A stretch of 64,000 nucleotides of DNA from Gammaproteobacteria bacterium (lineage in GTDB: Bacteria > Pseudomonadota > Gammaproteobacteria > Competibacterales > Competibacteraceae): NCBI GenBank assembly GCA_024235135.1, contig JACKMZ010000002.1, forward strand, positions 372,001-436,000, written 5' to 3'. Below, piece by piece: positions 50,379 through 59,884 of the stretch. Both the position numbers and the translations under genes were made by a program. A model generated the notes under the pieces. The model was not told the origin of the DNA and did no database searches. It saw only the letters and a program-made list of their open reading frames with translations. The stretch's first letter is position 1. Each line of letters begins with the position of its first letter.

Positions 50379-52130
50379 ATGAGTGAATCAGGGCAGATCG
50401 GGGATGGTGAAACGGCCCTGACCTCACGCGAAGTCAGGGCCATTGTCGCTTCGCGTTCCAATCCGCAACGTCGCGCTTTCCAGCGTTGGTACCTCGATCC
50501 CTGGGCGCTGGGCGCTATCCTGGTCGCCTTGCTGGTAGCCCTGCCCAGCGGCGCGGTCATGTTACTGGCCATTTTTCCCAGTGAGAACATTTGGGGACAT
50601 TTGTCAGCCACGGTATTGCCGGGTTATATCCGTACCACGCTGGGACTGATGCTCGGTGTCGGCCTGGGAACGTTGTTCATCGGGGTGAGCACGGCTTGGC
50701 TGGTAACCATGTGCCGTTTCCCTGGTCGCCGTCTTTTCGAGTGGGCGCTGTTGCTGCCTTTTGCCGTGCCGGCCTACGTCATCGCCTACGTGTATACGGA
50801 TCTGCTGGAATATGCCGGCCCCATGCAGGGTGCGTTGCGTGACCTGTTCGGCTGGAACAGCGCGGCGGATTACTGGTTTCCGGAAATCCGCAGTCTGGGT
50901 GGGGCCATCAGCATGATGTCCCTGGTGATGTATCCCTATGTCTATCTGCTGGCGCGTACCGCTTTTTTGGAGCAATCGCCGCATCTTTTGGACGTGAGTC
51001 GTATGCTGGGGCAGGGTCCCTGGCGCAGTTTTTTCCGTTTGTCGTTGCCGATCGCTCGGCCTTCGATCGCGGTAGGCGTGGCGGTGGTATTGATGGAGAC
51101 CCTGAACGATTTTGGCACGGTCGATTATTTCGCGGTGCGTACCTTGACCGCGGGTCTTTACGACGTCTGGCTGGGCATGGGTAATCTGGGTGGCGCGGCG
51201 CAGATTGCCTGTGTGATGCTGTTGTTCGTCGTCGTGCTGATCACACTGGAGCGTTTGGGTCGCCGCCGACAGCGTCATTTCCAAAGCGGCAGACGCTATC
51301 AGGAATTACCGGGATATGATCTTCGGGGTTGGCGCGCCGGCGCCGCCACGATGAGCTGTTTGTTGCCACTGGTAGCGGGTTTCGTCGTACCCGCCACGGT
51401 GTTGACGCATTATGCGCTGAATAATCTCACCACGCCTTGGGACGCGGAGTTCGAGATTTACGCGCGCAACAGTCTGTTGTTATCCGCTAGTGCCGCGTTG
51501 CTCGCCGTGCTGATTGGGATATTCCTGGCGTACAGCCGACGTCTGCACAAACGTGCGGTACTGCTGGCGGCGGTGCGTCTGGCCAGTTTGGGTTACGCGT
51601 TGCCGGGCGCTGTGCTGGCGATTGGCGTGATCATCCCTTTCGCAGCGTTTGATAACCGTGTGGACGCCTGGATGCGTGAGCATTTCGATGTGTCGACCGG
51701 ATTGCTGCTGAGTGGTACGGTGTTCGCCGTGATTTTCGCCTATGTGGTGCGTTTTCTGGCTCTATCCTTGGGGGCCATCCAGGCGAGTCTGTCCAAGGTC
51801 ACGTCGAACATGGACATGGCGGCCCGTGCTCTGGGTCATGGTCCGGCCAGTACGCTGGCCCGTGTTCATTTGCCGCTGATCCGGGGGGGAGTGCTCACCG
51901 CGGCCTTGGTGGTCTTCGTGGATTGCATGAAGGAACTTCCCGCCACTCTCATTCTGCGGCCTTTCAATTTCGATACCCTGGCCACTTACGTTTTTCAGTT
52001 CGCTTCCGACGAATTGTTGGCCGAATGCGCGCTGGCCGCCTTATTGATCGTGGCCTCGGGGTTGATACCGGTTTTCTTGCTGAGCCGGACACTCTCGCGC
52101 ACCCGTCGTATCGTCATCGAGCCGGATTGA
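50379..52130 (+). CDS. Iron(III) ABC transporter permease (FbpB/FutB type)
   Basis: A 583-residue membrane protein made of two fused permease halves with about 12 helices. Coupling-loop EAA-like motifs occur twice: SRMLGQGPWRSFFRLSLPIARPS and ARALGHGPASTLARVHLPLIRGG. This is the usual form for Fe3+ permeases. The ATPase subunit (FbpC/FutC) that should complete the system is not here: an antiporter gene on the other strand follows. Confidence 0.93.
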   Translation: MSESGQIGDGETALTSREVRAIVASRSNPQRRAFQRWYLDPWALGAILVALLVALPSGAVMLLAIFPSENIWGHLSATVLPGYIRTTLGLMLGVGLGTLFIGVSTAWLVTMCRFPGRRLFEWALLLPFAVPAYVIAYVYTDLLEYAGPMQGALRDLFGWNSAADYWFPEIRSLGGAISMMSLVMYPYVYLLARTAFLEQSPHLLDVSRMLGQGPWRSFFRLSLPIARPSIAVGVAVVLMETLNDFGTVDYFAVRTLTAGLYDVWLGMGNLGGAAQIACVMLLFVVVLITLERLGRRRQRHFQSGRRYQELPGYDLRGWRAGAATMSCLLPLVAGFVVPATVLTHYALNNLTTPWDAEFEIYARNSLLLSASAALLAVLIGIFLAYSRRLHKRAVLLAAVRLASLGYALPGAVLAIGVIIPFAAFDNRVDAWMREHFDVSTGLLLSGTVFAVIFAYVVRFLALSLGAIQASLSKVTSNMDMAARALGHGPASTLARVHLPLIRGGVLTAALVVFVDCMKELPATLILRPFNFDTLATYVFQFASDELLAECALAALLIVASGLIPVFLLSRTLSRTRRIVIEPD

Positions 52131-52208
52131 GTGGTTCTGGCGCGTATGAGCGAGATCCGGATGTCTGCGCTCCCAGACCCGCTGGCACGGACCGGAGTGG
52201 CGATCGGT

Positions 52209-53387
52209 TCAATCCCGACGGAGGCGGTCGGAAATCGCGACCGGTGTAGGATAGTTCAGCACGACCAGATAGGTGGAAGCTGCGAAGCTCAGCAAGGCCG
52301 TTGCCTGAATGAGATAGGATGCTTCGCGCCCGATCATTTCGCCGCCCATGGCCACGACGGCGATCAGCAGGGAAAACTCGCTGATTTGGCCGAGCCTGAC
52401 GCCGATTTCCCAGGCCAGTCGGGAAGGTTCGCCGGCCTTGCGCAAAAACCAGCGGAATATCCAGGGTTTCGCCCACATCATGAGGACCGCCAGCAAGACC
52501 GCGGGTACCAGAACTTCCCGAAGAATGGACAGATCGAAACCCGCGCCCAGGGAGAAGAAGAACATCACCAGGAAAAAATCACGCAGCGGTTTCAAGCTTT
52601 CCGCGATGTAAAAGGCGATGGGATTGGTGGCCAGCGCGACGCCAGCCACGAAGGCGCCGATTTCGTGGGATAGCCCTAGCATGGCGGCGAATTCAGCCAG
52701 CCCCAGACACCAGCCGATAGCGGCCAGGAAGATGTATTCACGAATCTTGTCGAATTTACGGATGAGTTTGAGCAACACGTAGCGGGAAAACAGGAAGGCA
52801 AAACTCGCCAGCAGCGGCAAGGCCACGAGGAGCAGGCCAAAACTCTGTAGGGTCGAGCCATGCCCGGCGAAACCTTGCAGTAACAGCAGGATGGCGATGG
52901 CGATGAGATCCTGCAGCAAAAGGATACTGATGACGATTTCGCCCCGGCGCTGATGATGCAGAGCCGTGGTTGGCAACAGCTTGAGCCCGATGATGGTGCT
53001 GGAAAACATCATGGCCGCACCGATCAGTAGGGATTCTGTCAGGGTGAAGCCGAACAACAAGGCGATGCAGGCGCCGAGCAGGGCGAAGGCCAGGGAGGTG
53101 CCGACGGTCACCAGGGTGGCTTTACGCAACATCTGCAGCAATTCGCTCGGCGCCAGATCCAAACCCAGCAAAAACAGCAGGAAGATGATGCCGACCTCCG
53201 ACATCTGTTGAATGGCCGCTGGATCAGTGATGATCCCCAGGCTGGAAGGGCCGGTTAGCACACCCAGGACGATATAGGCCACCGGCAGCGCTTGTCGGGC
53301 ATAGAGGGCCAGTGTCGCCAGCACGGTAGCGCCGGTGAAGATCAGAAACAGCGAGAATACGATGGGATCTTGTCCTGCTGGATTCAT
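52209..53387 (-). CDS. CPA2-type cation:proton antiporter (Kef-like), without RCK domain
   Basis: A 392-residue membrane protein with about 12-13 helices. It starts DPIVFSLFLIFTGATVLATL; the family block EVGIIFLLFLLGLDLAPSELL and the HEIGAFVAGVALATNPIAF segment with its Asp/Glu-proximal region are present. Full KefB/KefC proteins have a C-terminal TrkA-N (RCK) nucleotide-binding domain; this one stops after the transport domain. The exchanged ion (K+ or Na+) is not readable. Confidence 0.9.
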   Translation of the reverse strand: MNPAGQDPIVFSLFLIFTGATVLATLALYARQALPVAYIVLGVLTGPSSLGIITDPAAIQQMSEVGIIFLLFLLGLDLAPSELLQMLRKATLVTVGTSLAFALLGACIALLFGFTLTESLLIGAAMMFSSTIIGLKLLPTTALHHQRRGEIVISILLLQDLIAIAILLLLQGFAGHGSTLQSFGLLLVALPLLASFAFLFSRYVLLKLIRKFDKIREYIFLAAIGWCLGLAEFAAMLGLSHEIGAFVAGVALATNPIAFYIAESLKPLRDFFLVMFFFSLGAGFDLSILREVLVPAVLLAVLMMWAKPWIFRWFLRKAGEPSRLAWEIGVRLGQISEFSLLIAVVAMGGEMIGREASYLIQATALLSFAASTYLVVLNYPTPVAISDRLRRD

Positions 53388-53534
53388 GGCCTTACCCCCT
53401 ATAATAAAACCATGAACGGGAAACAGGATTTGAGCAAGAGGTAATCTTGCGTTGATTTGTACATTCTTTCCGTTATCGCGTTATAGTTAATGTTAACTTG
53501 CAACCCACTTTGACCTACTGCCGAGTTTTGCGCT

Positions 53535-54905
53535 ATGTCTTCGCCAGATGCTACGGAAGCGATTCGTATCGATTCCTACCAGAAGCTGATGGTTCAACTG
53601 GACTCCATGGATCTGCGCGTGATTTCTGGCCCGGACGCCGGCAAGGAAGCGAGCTTCTGTTTGTCGAACCTGCGTATCGGGACCGCGTCGGATAACGACT
53701 TGGTGCTCTCGGACCGGGCTATCTCGCGACATCATGCGGAATTGCGTCGCACCAGCGAAGGGTTGATTCTGCGCGATTTGGGTTCGACCAATGGCACTTT
53801 CATCAATGATCTGCGGGTGACGGAAGCTTATCTGGAACCGGGCAGCGAATGCGTGCTCGGTTATTCCCGAATTCTGGTCGGCCAAAGCACGGAAGAGCGT
53901 AAGGTCGCTGTGCCTTTTCAGGACCGGCTGGGGGAACTGGTCGGCGCCAGCGAGCCCATGCGGGAGCTTTACGGCCTGTTGTGCGCGGTGGCGCCCACGC
54001 CGGTCACAGTGCATATCAACGGTGAATCGGGGTCCGGTAAGGAACTGGTCGCGCGTACCATTCATGAACTGTCGGGTCGGGAAGGGCCGTTGGTGATTTT
54101 CGATGCCTCCGTAACCGATCCGGAAATGGTACGCAACGATTTGTTCGGTCACGTCAAAGGGGCGTTCACGGGAGCCACCGGGAGCCGGGAAGGGGCCTTT
54201 CGTCGCGCGGAAAAAGGCACCTTGTTCATCGATGAAATCGGTGAGTTACCATTGGACCTGCAGCCGCGCCTGTTGCGTGCACTGGAGAATCGCGAGGTCA
54301 CGCCGATCGGCTCGGACAAGCCCACGCGTGTGGACGTGCGAGTGGTGACCGCGACCCACCGCGATCTGCAGGCCATGGTGGAGGCCGGGGATTTTCGTGC
54401 CGACCTGTACTATCGCTTGTCAGTCGTTCCGGTTAAGGTGCCGCCTTTGCGGGAAATCCGTGAGGATATCCCGTTGTTAGTCAAGCATCTGTGTCAGCGG
54501 CTGAAATTGGGTTGCCGTGTTATGCCCGAGGCGATACCCGTGTTGCAGCGCTATGCATGGCCCGGTAATGTGCGGGAACTGCGTAACGTATTGGAACGCG
54601 CGGCGGTGCTCGCCCCCAGCGGGGAAATTCGTCCCCAGCATTTGCGTCTGGCGGAATTCAGCGCACCGGTTCCTCAAATGCACAGACCGGCTGTGCCTGC
54701 CCCCGTAGTGGCCGCGCCACCCGAGCGGCAAACGAGTCCTTCATTGAAGCCGGGCTCCGCCTCGTTATCGGAACTGAAAGAACTGGAAAGGCAAATGATT
54801 CTGGAGGCCATGGACCGCAATCGCCACAACAAGGCGGCAGTGGCTCGCGAGTTGGGAATCCCATTGTCGACGTTGAAGCGGCGTCTCAAGGAATATCAGT
54901 TGTAG
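53535..54905 (+). CDS. FHA-domain sigma54-dependent transcriptional activator
   Basis: A 456-residue regulator. The N-terminal FHA domain (about 32-115) has LRIGTASDNDLVLSDRAISRHHAEL and LRDLGSTNGTFIND. It is followed by an AAA+ domain: Walker A INGESGSGKELVARTIH, the sigma54-contacting GAFTGA motif, Walker B GTLFIDEIGELP, and an Arg-rich second region. A Fis-type HTH (HNKAAVARELGIPLSTLKRRLK) is at the C terminus. FHA domains bind phosphothreonine, so activity is probably controlled by a Ser/Thr kinase, perhaps one of the two in this window. No -24/-12 promoter was seen nearby. Confidence 0.94.
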   Translation: MSSPDATEAIRIDSYQKLMVQLDSMDLRVISGPDAGKEASFCLSNLRIGTASDNDLVLSDRAISRHHAELRRTSEGLILRDLGSTNGTFINDLRVTEAYLEPGSECVLGYSRILVGQSTEERKVAVPFQDRLGELVGASEPMRELYGLLCAVAPTPVTVHINGESGSGKELVARTIHELSGREGPLVIFDASVTDPEMVRNDLFGHVKGAFTGATGSREGAFRRAEKGTLFIDEIGELPLDLQPRLLRALENREVTPIGSDKPTRVDVRVVTATHRDLQAMVEAGDFRADLYYRLSVVPVKVPPLREIREDIPLLVKHLCQRLKLGCRVMPEAIPVLQRYAWPGNVRELRNVLERAAVLAPSGEIRPQHLRLAEFSAPVPQMHRPAVPAPVVAAPPERQTSPSLKPGSASLSELKELERQMILEAMDRNRHNKAAVARELGIPLSTLKRRLKEYQL

Positions 54906-55119
54906 GAAAATCAGGAAAATCCTCGACCATAATATCCAGCCGACAACGAGGGCTTGCCCACCGCACAGGTGCCAAAGCATCTGCCGGCCACCGATGCCGC
55001 CTCGCTGAGGGGTGGCGCCACACCTAATGCTTTATTTCATACTTCCCACACGCTTAACCGCATCGATGGCAAGGCGGCTTGGCTGATATATGCCACCGAG
55101 CACGACAAGCAGAAAAAAT

Positions 55120-56001
55120 ATGACATCCGCTCGATTAGCAGCTCATTTGGGCGAATATGCCCTGTTGATGCGTTTGGACCGCCCTATCGGCTCCTTTCTG
55201 CTATTGTGGCCTACGCTTTGGGCACTTTGGCTGGCTGGCAGAGGGCAGCCAACGCAAAAGGTCGTTATTGTGTTTCTGTTGGGTGTGGTCTTGATGCGCT
55301 CCGCGGGATGCGTGATCAACGACATCGCCGACCGTCACCTTGATCCGCTGGTCGCGCGCACCCGGCAACGTCCCTTGGCGGCGCAACGGGTTTCGGTGCG
55401 GGAGGCCATGGGCTTGTTCCTCGGTCTTTGCGGGCTTGCGTTTGTGTTGGTGCTGTCGTTGAACGCGCTAACCGTGTGGCTGTCTTTGATCGGATTGGTG
55501 CTGGCTACGGTATACCCCTTCATGAAACGCTGGCACCATCTGCCGCAGGTCCATCTGGGGGCGGCTTTCGGGTGGTCGATTCCCATGGCCTTCGCAGCGT
55601 TGACCGATACGGTGCCCGGTGTAGGCTGGCTGCTCTTCGCCACCAACGTCGTCTGGTCGGTGGTTTACGACACCATGTATGCGATGGTGGATCGCGATGA
55701 TGACCTGCTGGTCGGGGCCAAATCGACGGCGATCCTGTTTGGTGAACACGACAAACGTATTATCGGTTGCCTACAGGGATTGCTGCTGGCCATGCTGATC
55801 GTGGTTGGCGTGGTTGCGGGCTTGGGGTGGGCTTATTATCTCGGCGTGTTTGCCGCCAGCTGGTTCGCGCTTTATCAACAATATCTGATTCGCGACCGAG
55901 AGCCTGCGGAGTGTTTTAAGGCGTTCATGAACAACAACTGGTTCGGGCTGGCCGTGTTCTGCGGGATTGTTTTGGATTTCTTGCCCACGATCAGCTCATA
56001 A
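55120..56001 (+). CDS. ubiA: 4-hydroxybenzoate polyprenyltransferase
   Basis: A protein of about 293 residues from the UbiA prenyltransferase family, an inner-membrane enzyme that attaches the polyprenyl tail to 4-hydroxybenzoate in ubiquinone synthesis. The first Asp-rich motif is NDIADRHLDPLVARTRQRPL and the second YDTMYAMVDRDDDLLVGAKSTAI. About eight helices are visible. The ATG at 55120 is preceded by AGAAAAA, a weak site. ubiC, the usual partner, is not adjacent; the 214-bp gap upstream holds no gene that I can support. Confidence 0.94.
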   Translation: MTSARLAAHLGEYALLMRLDRPIGSFLLLWPTLWALWLAGRGQPTQKVVIVFLLGVVLMRSAGCVINDIADRHLDPLVARTRQRPLAAQRVSVREAMGLFLGLCGLAFVLVLSLNALTVWLSLIGLVLATVYPFMKRWHHLPQVHLGAAFGWSIPMAFAALTDTVPGVGWLLFATNVVWSVVYDTMYAMVDRDDDLLVGAKSTAILFGEHDKRIIGCLQGLLLAMLIVVGVVAGLGWAYYLGVFAASWFALYQQYLIRDREPAECFKAFMNNNWFGLAVFCGIVLDFLPTISS

Positions 56002-56012
56002 ATCGATCGGGG

Positions 56013-56285
56013 ATGAGTACGCCACTATTTGCCGCGTATCTGACCTTCAAGGAAATCGACCAAATGCATCGAAGGCCCAAAGGCACGGCCTTTCGCGCCT
56101 TCAAGCGCCTGTCGTCGGGACCATTGTGTGAAGGCGAGCACTATCTCTATCTGGATGCGCGAACACGGGCGACAGAAATTGACGTCTTGCGACACCAGGG
56201 ACGCATTTACGCCAGCACGGTCAATGCTGTCTTGTTGACCGAGGCGGGTTATGCCTTGCTTAAGGCGAGTTTGGAACGAGGTTGA
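56013..56285 (+). CDS. Small protein of unknown function
   Basis: A 90-residue protein starting MSTPLFAAYLTFKEIDQMHR. The segment LTFKEIDQMHRRPKGTAFRAFKRL followed by GEHYLYLDA looks like a small DNA-binding HTH/winged fold, but I cannot assign it. The second half (TVNAVLLTEAGYALLKASL) is regular alpha/beta. It lies 11 bp after ubiA and converges with ridA (1 bp between stops). Confidence 0.6.
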   Translation: MSTPLFAAYLTFKEIDQMHRRPKGTAFRAFKRLSSGPLCEGEHYLYLDARTRATEIDVLRHQGRIYASTVNAVLLTEAGYALLKASLERG

Positions 56286-56286
56286 A

Positions 56287-56670
56287 TCAGGCCAATGCCA
56301 GGATGGCGTCCATTTCCACTTGCGCGCCTTTGGGCAGGGCCGCGACGCCGATGGCCGCGCGCGCCGGGTAAGGCGGTTGGAAATAATCCGCCATGATCTG
56401 ATTGACCAGTGCGAAATGGCCGAGATCGGTCAAAAACACGGTCAGTTTGACGACATCGGCGAAACTGCCGCCAGCCGCTTGGGCAACGGCGAGCAGATTA
56501 TCGAAAACCCGCCGAATTTGAGCTTCCATGTCTCCCGCCACCAGTTCCATAGTGGCCGGGTCCAAAGGAATCTGGCCGGATAGATACACACTATTACCCA
56601 CGCGTACGGCTTGCGAGTAGGTGCCGATGGCGACAGGAGCATGGGGAGTGGCGATGATTTCGCGTGGCAT
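56287..56670 (-). CDS. ridA: RidA family enamine/imine deaminase
   Basis: A 127-residue RidA (YjgF) protein. PYPARAAIGVAALPKGAQVEMDAI contains the Arg that binds the carboxylate of 2-iminobutyrate-like intermediates, and GTYSQAVRVGNSVYLSGQIPLD is typical. It hydrolyses reactive enamines formed by threonine dehydratase and related enzymes. It follows spoT by 37 bp on the same strand, a widespread arrangement. Confidence 0.95.
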   Translation of the reverse strand: MPREIIATPHAPVAIGTYSQAVRVGNSVYLSGQIPLDPATMELVAGDMEAQIRRVFDNLLAVAQAAGGSFADVVKLTVFLTDLGHFALVNQIMADYFQPPYPARAAIGVAALPKGAQVEMDAILALA

Positions 56671-56707
56671 GACGGATGACCTGAACAGGGGTTGTTTGGA
56701 GAAACGA

Positions 56708-58894
56708 TCAACTGCGGCGCGAGATGCGCAATACTTCGGGCAGGGTGCGTAGCCGGCGTATGGCGCGGGCCAGGTGATTGCGATCGTGAAGGCTGAGTAT
56801 CAGGTTGACGGTCGTGGTGACGCCGTCCTTTTCTAGGGTGTTGATGTTCTCGATATTCGCATCGACCGTCGAAATCGCCGCCGATACGGTTGCCAGGGTT
56901 CCGCGCTTATTGGTGACATCCAACCGCAATTCCGCTTGAAAGTCGGTTTTGATGTCCTTTTCCCATTCCACTTCTATCCATTTCTCGGGATTGTGTTTGT
57001 AGTCGGCTACGTTCTTGCAGATCACGCGATGGATGACGATGCCACGGCCCGCGCTGAGATAACCCATGATGGCATCCCCCGGCAAGGGCCGGCAGCACTT
57101 GCCGAAACTGATCACGGTGCCTTCGGTGCCTTTTATTAACAAAGGCTTGGCGTCCTGGTTGATCGGTTCGAGTGCCTGTATGTCGGTGTTCGGCAGAAGT
57201 CGCCGGGCGATTAATGGCGCAAGGCGGTTACCCAGGCCGATATCGGAAAGCAGGTCGTCGAAGCTTTGAATGTTGAACTCGGCTAGCAGGGTTGCGACCT
57301 TTTCCTGGGGAATTTCATTGAGCCCGCCATAGCGTCCAAGCAGTGCCTTTTCCAGCAGTCGTTTGCCGAGAATGACGGCTTCTTCCCGCTGCAGATGCTT
57401 GAGGTAATGACGGATGCTGGCGCGCGCTTTTGCGGTGACTACAAAGTTCAACCAGGCCGGATTGGGGCGGGCTGTCGGGGTGATGATGATTTCCACGGTC
57501 TGGCCTGTGCTGAGCGGAGTACGCAACGGGACCAGGCGACGGTCTACCTTGGCCCCGACACAGGTGTTGCCCACATCGGAATGGATGGCATAGGCGAAGT
57601 CCACCGCCGTGGCTCCGCGCGGCAGTTCGATGATCTCGCCACGAGGCGTGAAGACATAGGCTTCATCGGGGAACAGATCCATCTTGACACTTTCCAGGAA
57701 TTCCACGGAATTGCCTGCCCGTCGTTGCATATCCAACAATTTTTGCAACCATTCGCAGGCCCGTTTTTGGGCGCTGCTGCCATTCATGCCGGGGGATTTA
57801 TACAACCAGTGGGCGGCAATGCCTGCTTCCGCCATAAGATGCATTTCCGTCGTGCGCACCTGGGCTTCTATGGGAATCCCATTGGGTCCGAACAGTACGG
57901 TGTGCAACGACTGATAACCGTTGGCCTTGGGAATGGCGATATAGTCCTTGAAACGCCCCATGATCGGTTTGTACAAACCGTGGATCACGCCGAGTACCCG
58001 ATAACAGGTATCAACGGCGTCCACGATGATGCGCACGGCATAGACATCGTGGATTTCCCGGAAGGGCAAGTGTTTTTCTCGCATTTTCCGGTAAATGCCC
58101 CACAGATGTTTGCTGCGACCCAGTACCTTGGCTTTTATGCCATCCTCAAGCAGGCGGTTGCGGATACGGGTTTCCAACTGGTGGATGATTTCCTTGCGAT
58201 TGCCACTCATCTTCCGCACCGCTTCGCTGAGCACCCGATAGCGGAAGGGATGGAGATGACTGAAGCCGAGGTTTTCCAGTTCCAGACGCAATTGGTTCAT
58301 GCCCAATCGCGCGGCTATCGGGGCGTAAATCTCCAGCGTTTCGCGCGCTATACGCCGACGTTTCGCCGCACTCATGACACCTAGCGTGCGCATATTGTGC
58401 AGGCGATCGGCCAATTTAATGATGATGACCCGAATATCCCGGGCCATCGCCAGAAACATTTTGCGGAAATTTTCCGCCTGAGCTTCCAGCTTGGAGCTGA
58501 AATTGATTTGGGTAAGTTTGGTTACCCCATCTACGAGCTCGGCGACTTCGCCACCGAATCGCTCAGCGACCTGTTCCTTGCCGAAAGGCGTGTCCTCGAT
58601 AACGTCGTGCAACACGGCCGCCATCAGCGTTTGAGCATCGAAACGACTCTCGGCGAGAATGCAGGCCACTGCAATGGGGTGAAAGACGTAAGGCTCACCG
58701 GTTTTGCGGCGCTGGTTGGTATGAGCCTCGGCCGCGAAGTAACAGGCTTGGCGGACGCGTTCGACTTGATCGGCTTCCAGATAAGTGCTCAGCATCGCGC
58801 ATAGATCGGCGATGCGAGCATCCAGCTCAGTCCCCCACCCCGTGTCGATCGCGGTGGCGTTCAACTCATACATCTCATTGGGGGCTGCACTCAT
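56708..58894 (-). CDS. spoT: Bifunctional (p)ppGpp synthetase/hydrolase SpoT
   Basis: A 728-residue RelA/SpoT homologue. The hydrolase HD site is intact (MAAVLHDVIEDTPFG with the His-Asp pair). The synthetase-domain region contains GRSKHLWGIYRKM, IHDVYAVRIIVDAVDTCYRVLG and DYIAIPKANGYQSLHTVLFG. A TGS domain (VFTPRGEIIELPRGATAVDF) and a C-terminal ACT domain follow. It tunes (p)ppGpp in the stringent response. It is in an operon with rpoZ upstream and ridA downstream. Confidence 0.97.
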   Translation of the reverse strand: MSAAPNEMYELNATAIDTGWGTELDARIADLCAMLSTYLEADQVERVRQACYFAAEAHTNQRRKTGEPYVFHPIAVACILAESRFDAQTLMAAVLHDVIEDTPFGKEQVAERFGGEVAELVDGVTKLTQINFSSKLEAQAENFRKMFLAMARDIRVIIIKLADRLHNMRTLGVMSAAKRRRIARETLEIYAPIAARLGMNQLRLELENLGFSHLHPFRYRVLSEAVRKMSGNRKEIIHQLETRIRNRLLEDGIKAKVLGRSKHLWGIYRKMREKHLPFREIHDVYAVRIIVDAVDTCYRVLGVIHGLYKPIMGRFKDYIAIPKANGYQSLHTVLFGPNGIPIEAQVRTTEMHLMAEAGIAAHWLYKSPGMNGSSAQKRACEWLQKLLDMQRRAGNSVEFLESVKMDLFPDEAYVFTPRGEIIELPRGATAVDFAYAIHSDVGNTCVGAKVDRRLVPLRTPLSTGQTVEIIITPTARPNPAWLNFVVTAKARASIRHYLKHLQREEAVILGKRLLEKALLGRYGGLNEIPQEKVATLLAEFNIQSFDDLLSDIGLGNRLAPLIARRLLPNTDIQALEPINQDAKPLLIKGTEGTVISFGKCCRPLPGDAIMGYLSAGRGIVIHRVICKNVADYKHNPEKWIEVEWEKDIKTDFQAELRLDVTNKRGTLATVSAAISTVDANIENINTLEKDGVTTTVNLILSLHDRNHLARAIRRLRTLPEVLRISRRS

Positions 58895-58913
58895 GCTGGG
58901 GTCCTGGGTGAAT

Positions 58914-59171
58914 TCAGAGGATCTCTCCGTCAGCTGCAGGGGGTGCCGGTTCGGCTAGAGAAGCAGGGGGCACTTCCTTGGTGACCACTTGGGGGTTGAG
59001 CTTGCCTTCGGCTAACTCTCGCAAGGCAACCACAGTGGGTTTGTCGTTCTCCCAAGGGACCAGAGGTTCCGTGCCCAACGCGAGTTGTCGTGCCCGCCGG
59101 GCGGCGACCAACACCAGATAGAAACGGTTTTCCACTTTATCCAGACAGTCTTCTACAGTAATACGTGCCAT
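58914..59171 (-). CDS. rpoZ: DNA-directed RNA polymerase omega subunit
   Basis: An 85-residue omega subunit. It starts MARITVEDCLDKVENRFYLV, with LVAARRARQLALGTEPLVPWENDKPTVVALRE, and has an Ala/Pro-rich tail. It supports RNA polymerase assembly and contributes to ppGpp binding. The ATG at 59171 is chosen on homology. It lies 19 bp upstream of spoT. Confidence 0.96.
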   Translation of the reverse strand: MARITVEDCLDKVENRFYLVLVAARRARQLALGTEPLVPWENDKPTVVALRELAEGKLNPQVVTKEVPPASLAEPAPPAADGEIL

Positions 59172-59229
59172 GCTTTTTCCTATCTTCGATAAGGGTTTAA
59201 TACCACGGGGCCAGCGGAAAGACAACCGA

Positions 59230-59847
59230 CTAGGACAATAATCCCTGGAGTAGCGAACGTTGCCGTGCGAACTGGGTTTCACGCCGTTGCCGATTGGCGA
59301 TGAAAATGGCTCTCAAGGCTTCCAGGGCCGTAGTGAACTCGTCATTGATGAGCAGGTAATCGAACTCGCCGTAGTGGGACATGTCGTTGGCTGCTTCTTG
59401 TAAGCGCCGGGTGATCACGGCTGCGCTGTCTTGTCCGCGGCCTTGCAGGCGTTCTCTTAGAGCGTCACGGGAGGGCGGTAGGATGAAAATGGTCTGTGTT
59501 TTGGGAAAACGGGCGCGAACCTGACGCGCTCCCTGCCAATCGATCTCCAGGATCACGTCGATGCCTGCCCGCAGCCGCTCAAGTACGGCGTAACGGCTGG
59601 TGCCATAGTCATGCTCGAAGACTTTGGCGTGTTCCAGGAACAGTCCTTGTTGTGCCAACGCGGCGAAGGTGGGGGGATCGACGAAGTAGTAATCCACCCC
59701 GTCCTGTTCACTGGGCCGAGGGGGGCGAGTCGTATGGGATACCGACACCGCAATGCCCGGTGTCGTGTCCAGCAACTTTTTCACCAGGCTGGTTTTGCCG
59801 GCCCCGGATGGCGCTGAAATGATGTACAAAAGCCCCAGTGTAGTCAT
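59230..59847 (-). CDS. gmk: Guanylate kinase
   Basis: A 205-residue guanylate kinase (GMP + ATP to GDP). The P-loop is IISAPSGAGKTSLVKKLL, the GMP-binding region VSVSHTTRPPRPSEQDGVDYYF, and the lid has RLQGRGQDS. The ATG at 59847 begins MTTLGLLYIISAPSG, the usual start. It lies between yicC and rpoZ. Confidence 0.97.
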   Translation of the reverse strand: MTTLGLLYIISAPSGAGKTSLVKKLLDTTPGIAVSVSHTTRPPRPSEQDGVDYYFVDPPTFAALAQQGLFLEHAKVFEHDYGTSRYAVLERLRAGIDVILEIDWQGARQVRARFPKTQTIFILPPSRDALRERLQGRGQDSAAVITRRLQEAANDMSHYGEFDYLLINDEFTTALEALRAIFIANRQRRETQFARQRSLLQGLLS

Positions 59848-59884
59848 CGTGATGTAACGTGGCGACCGTCGCCGCGGTGGATGC

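Noticed and set aside
52181..52200. TGGCACGG resembling the -24 element of a sigma54 promoter
   Set aside because: No TTGC at the required spacing.
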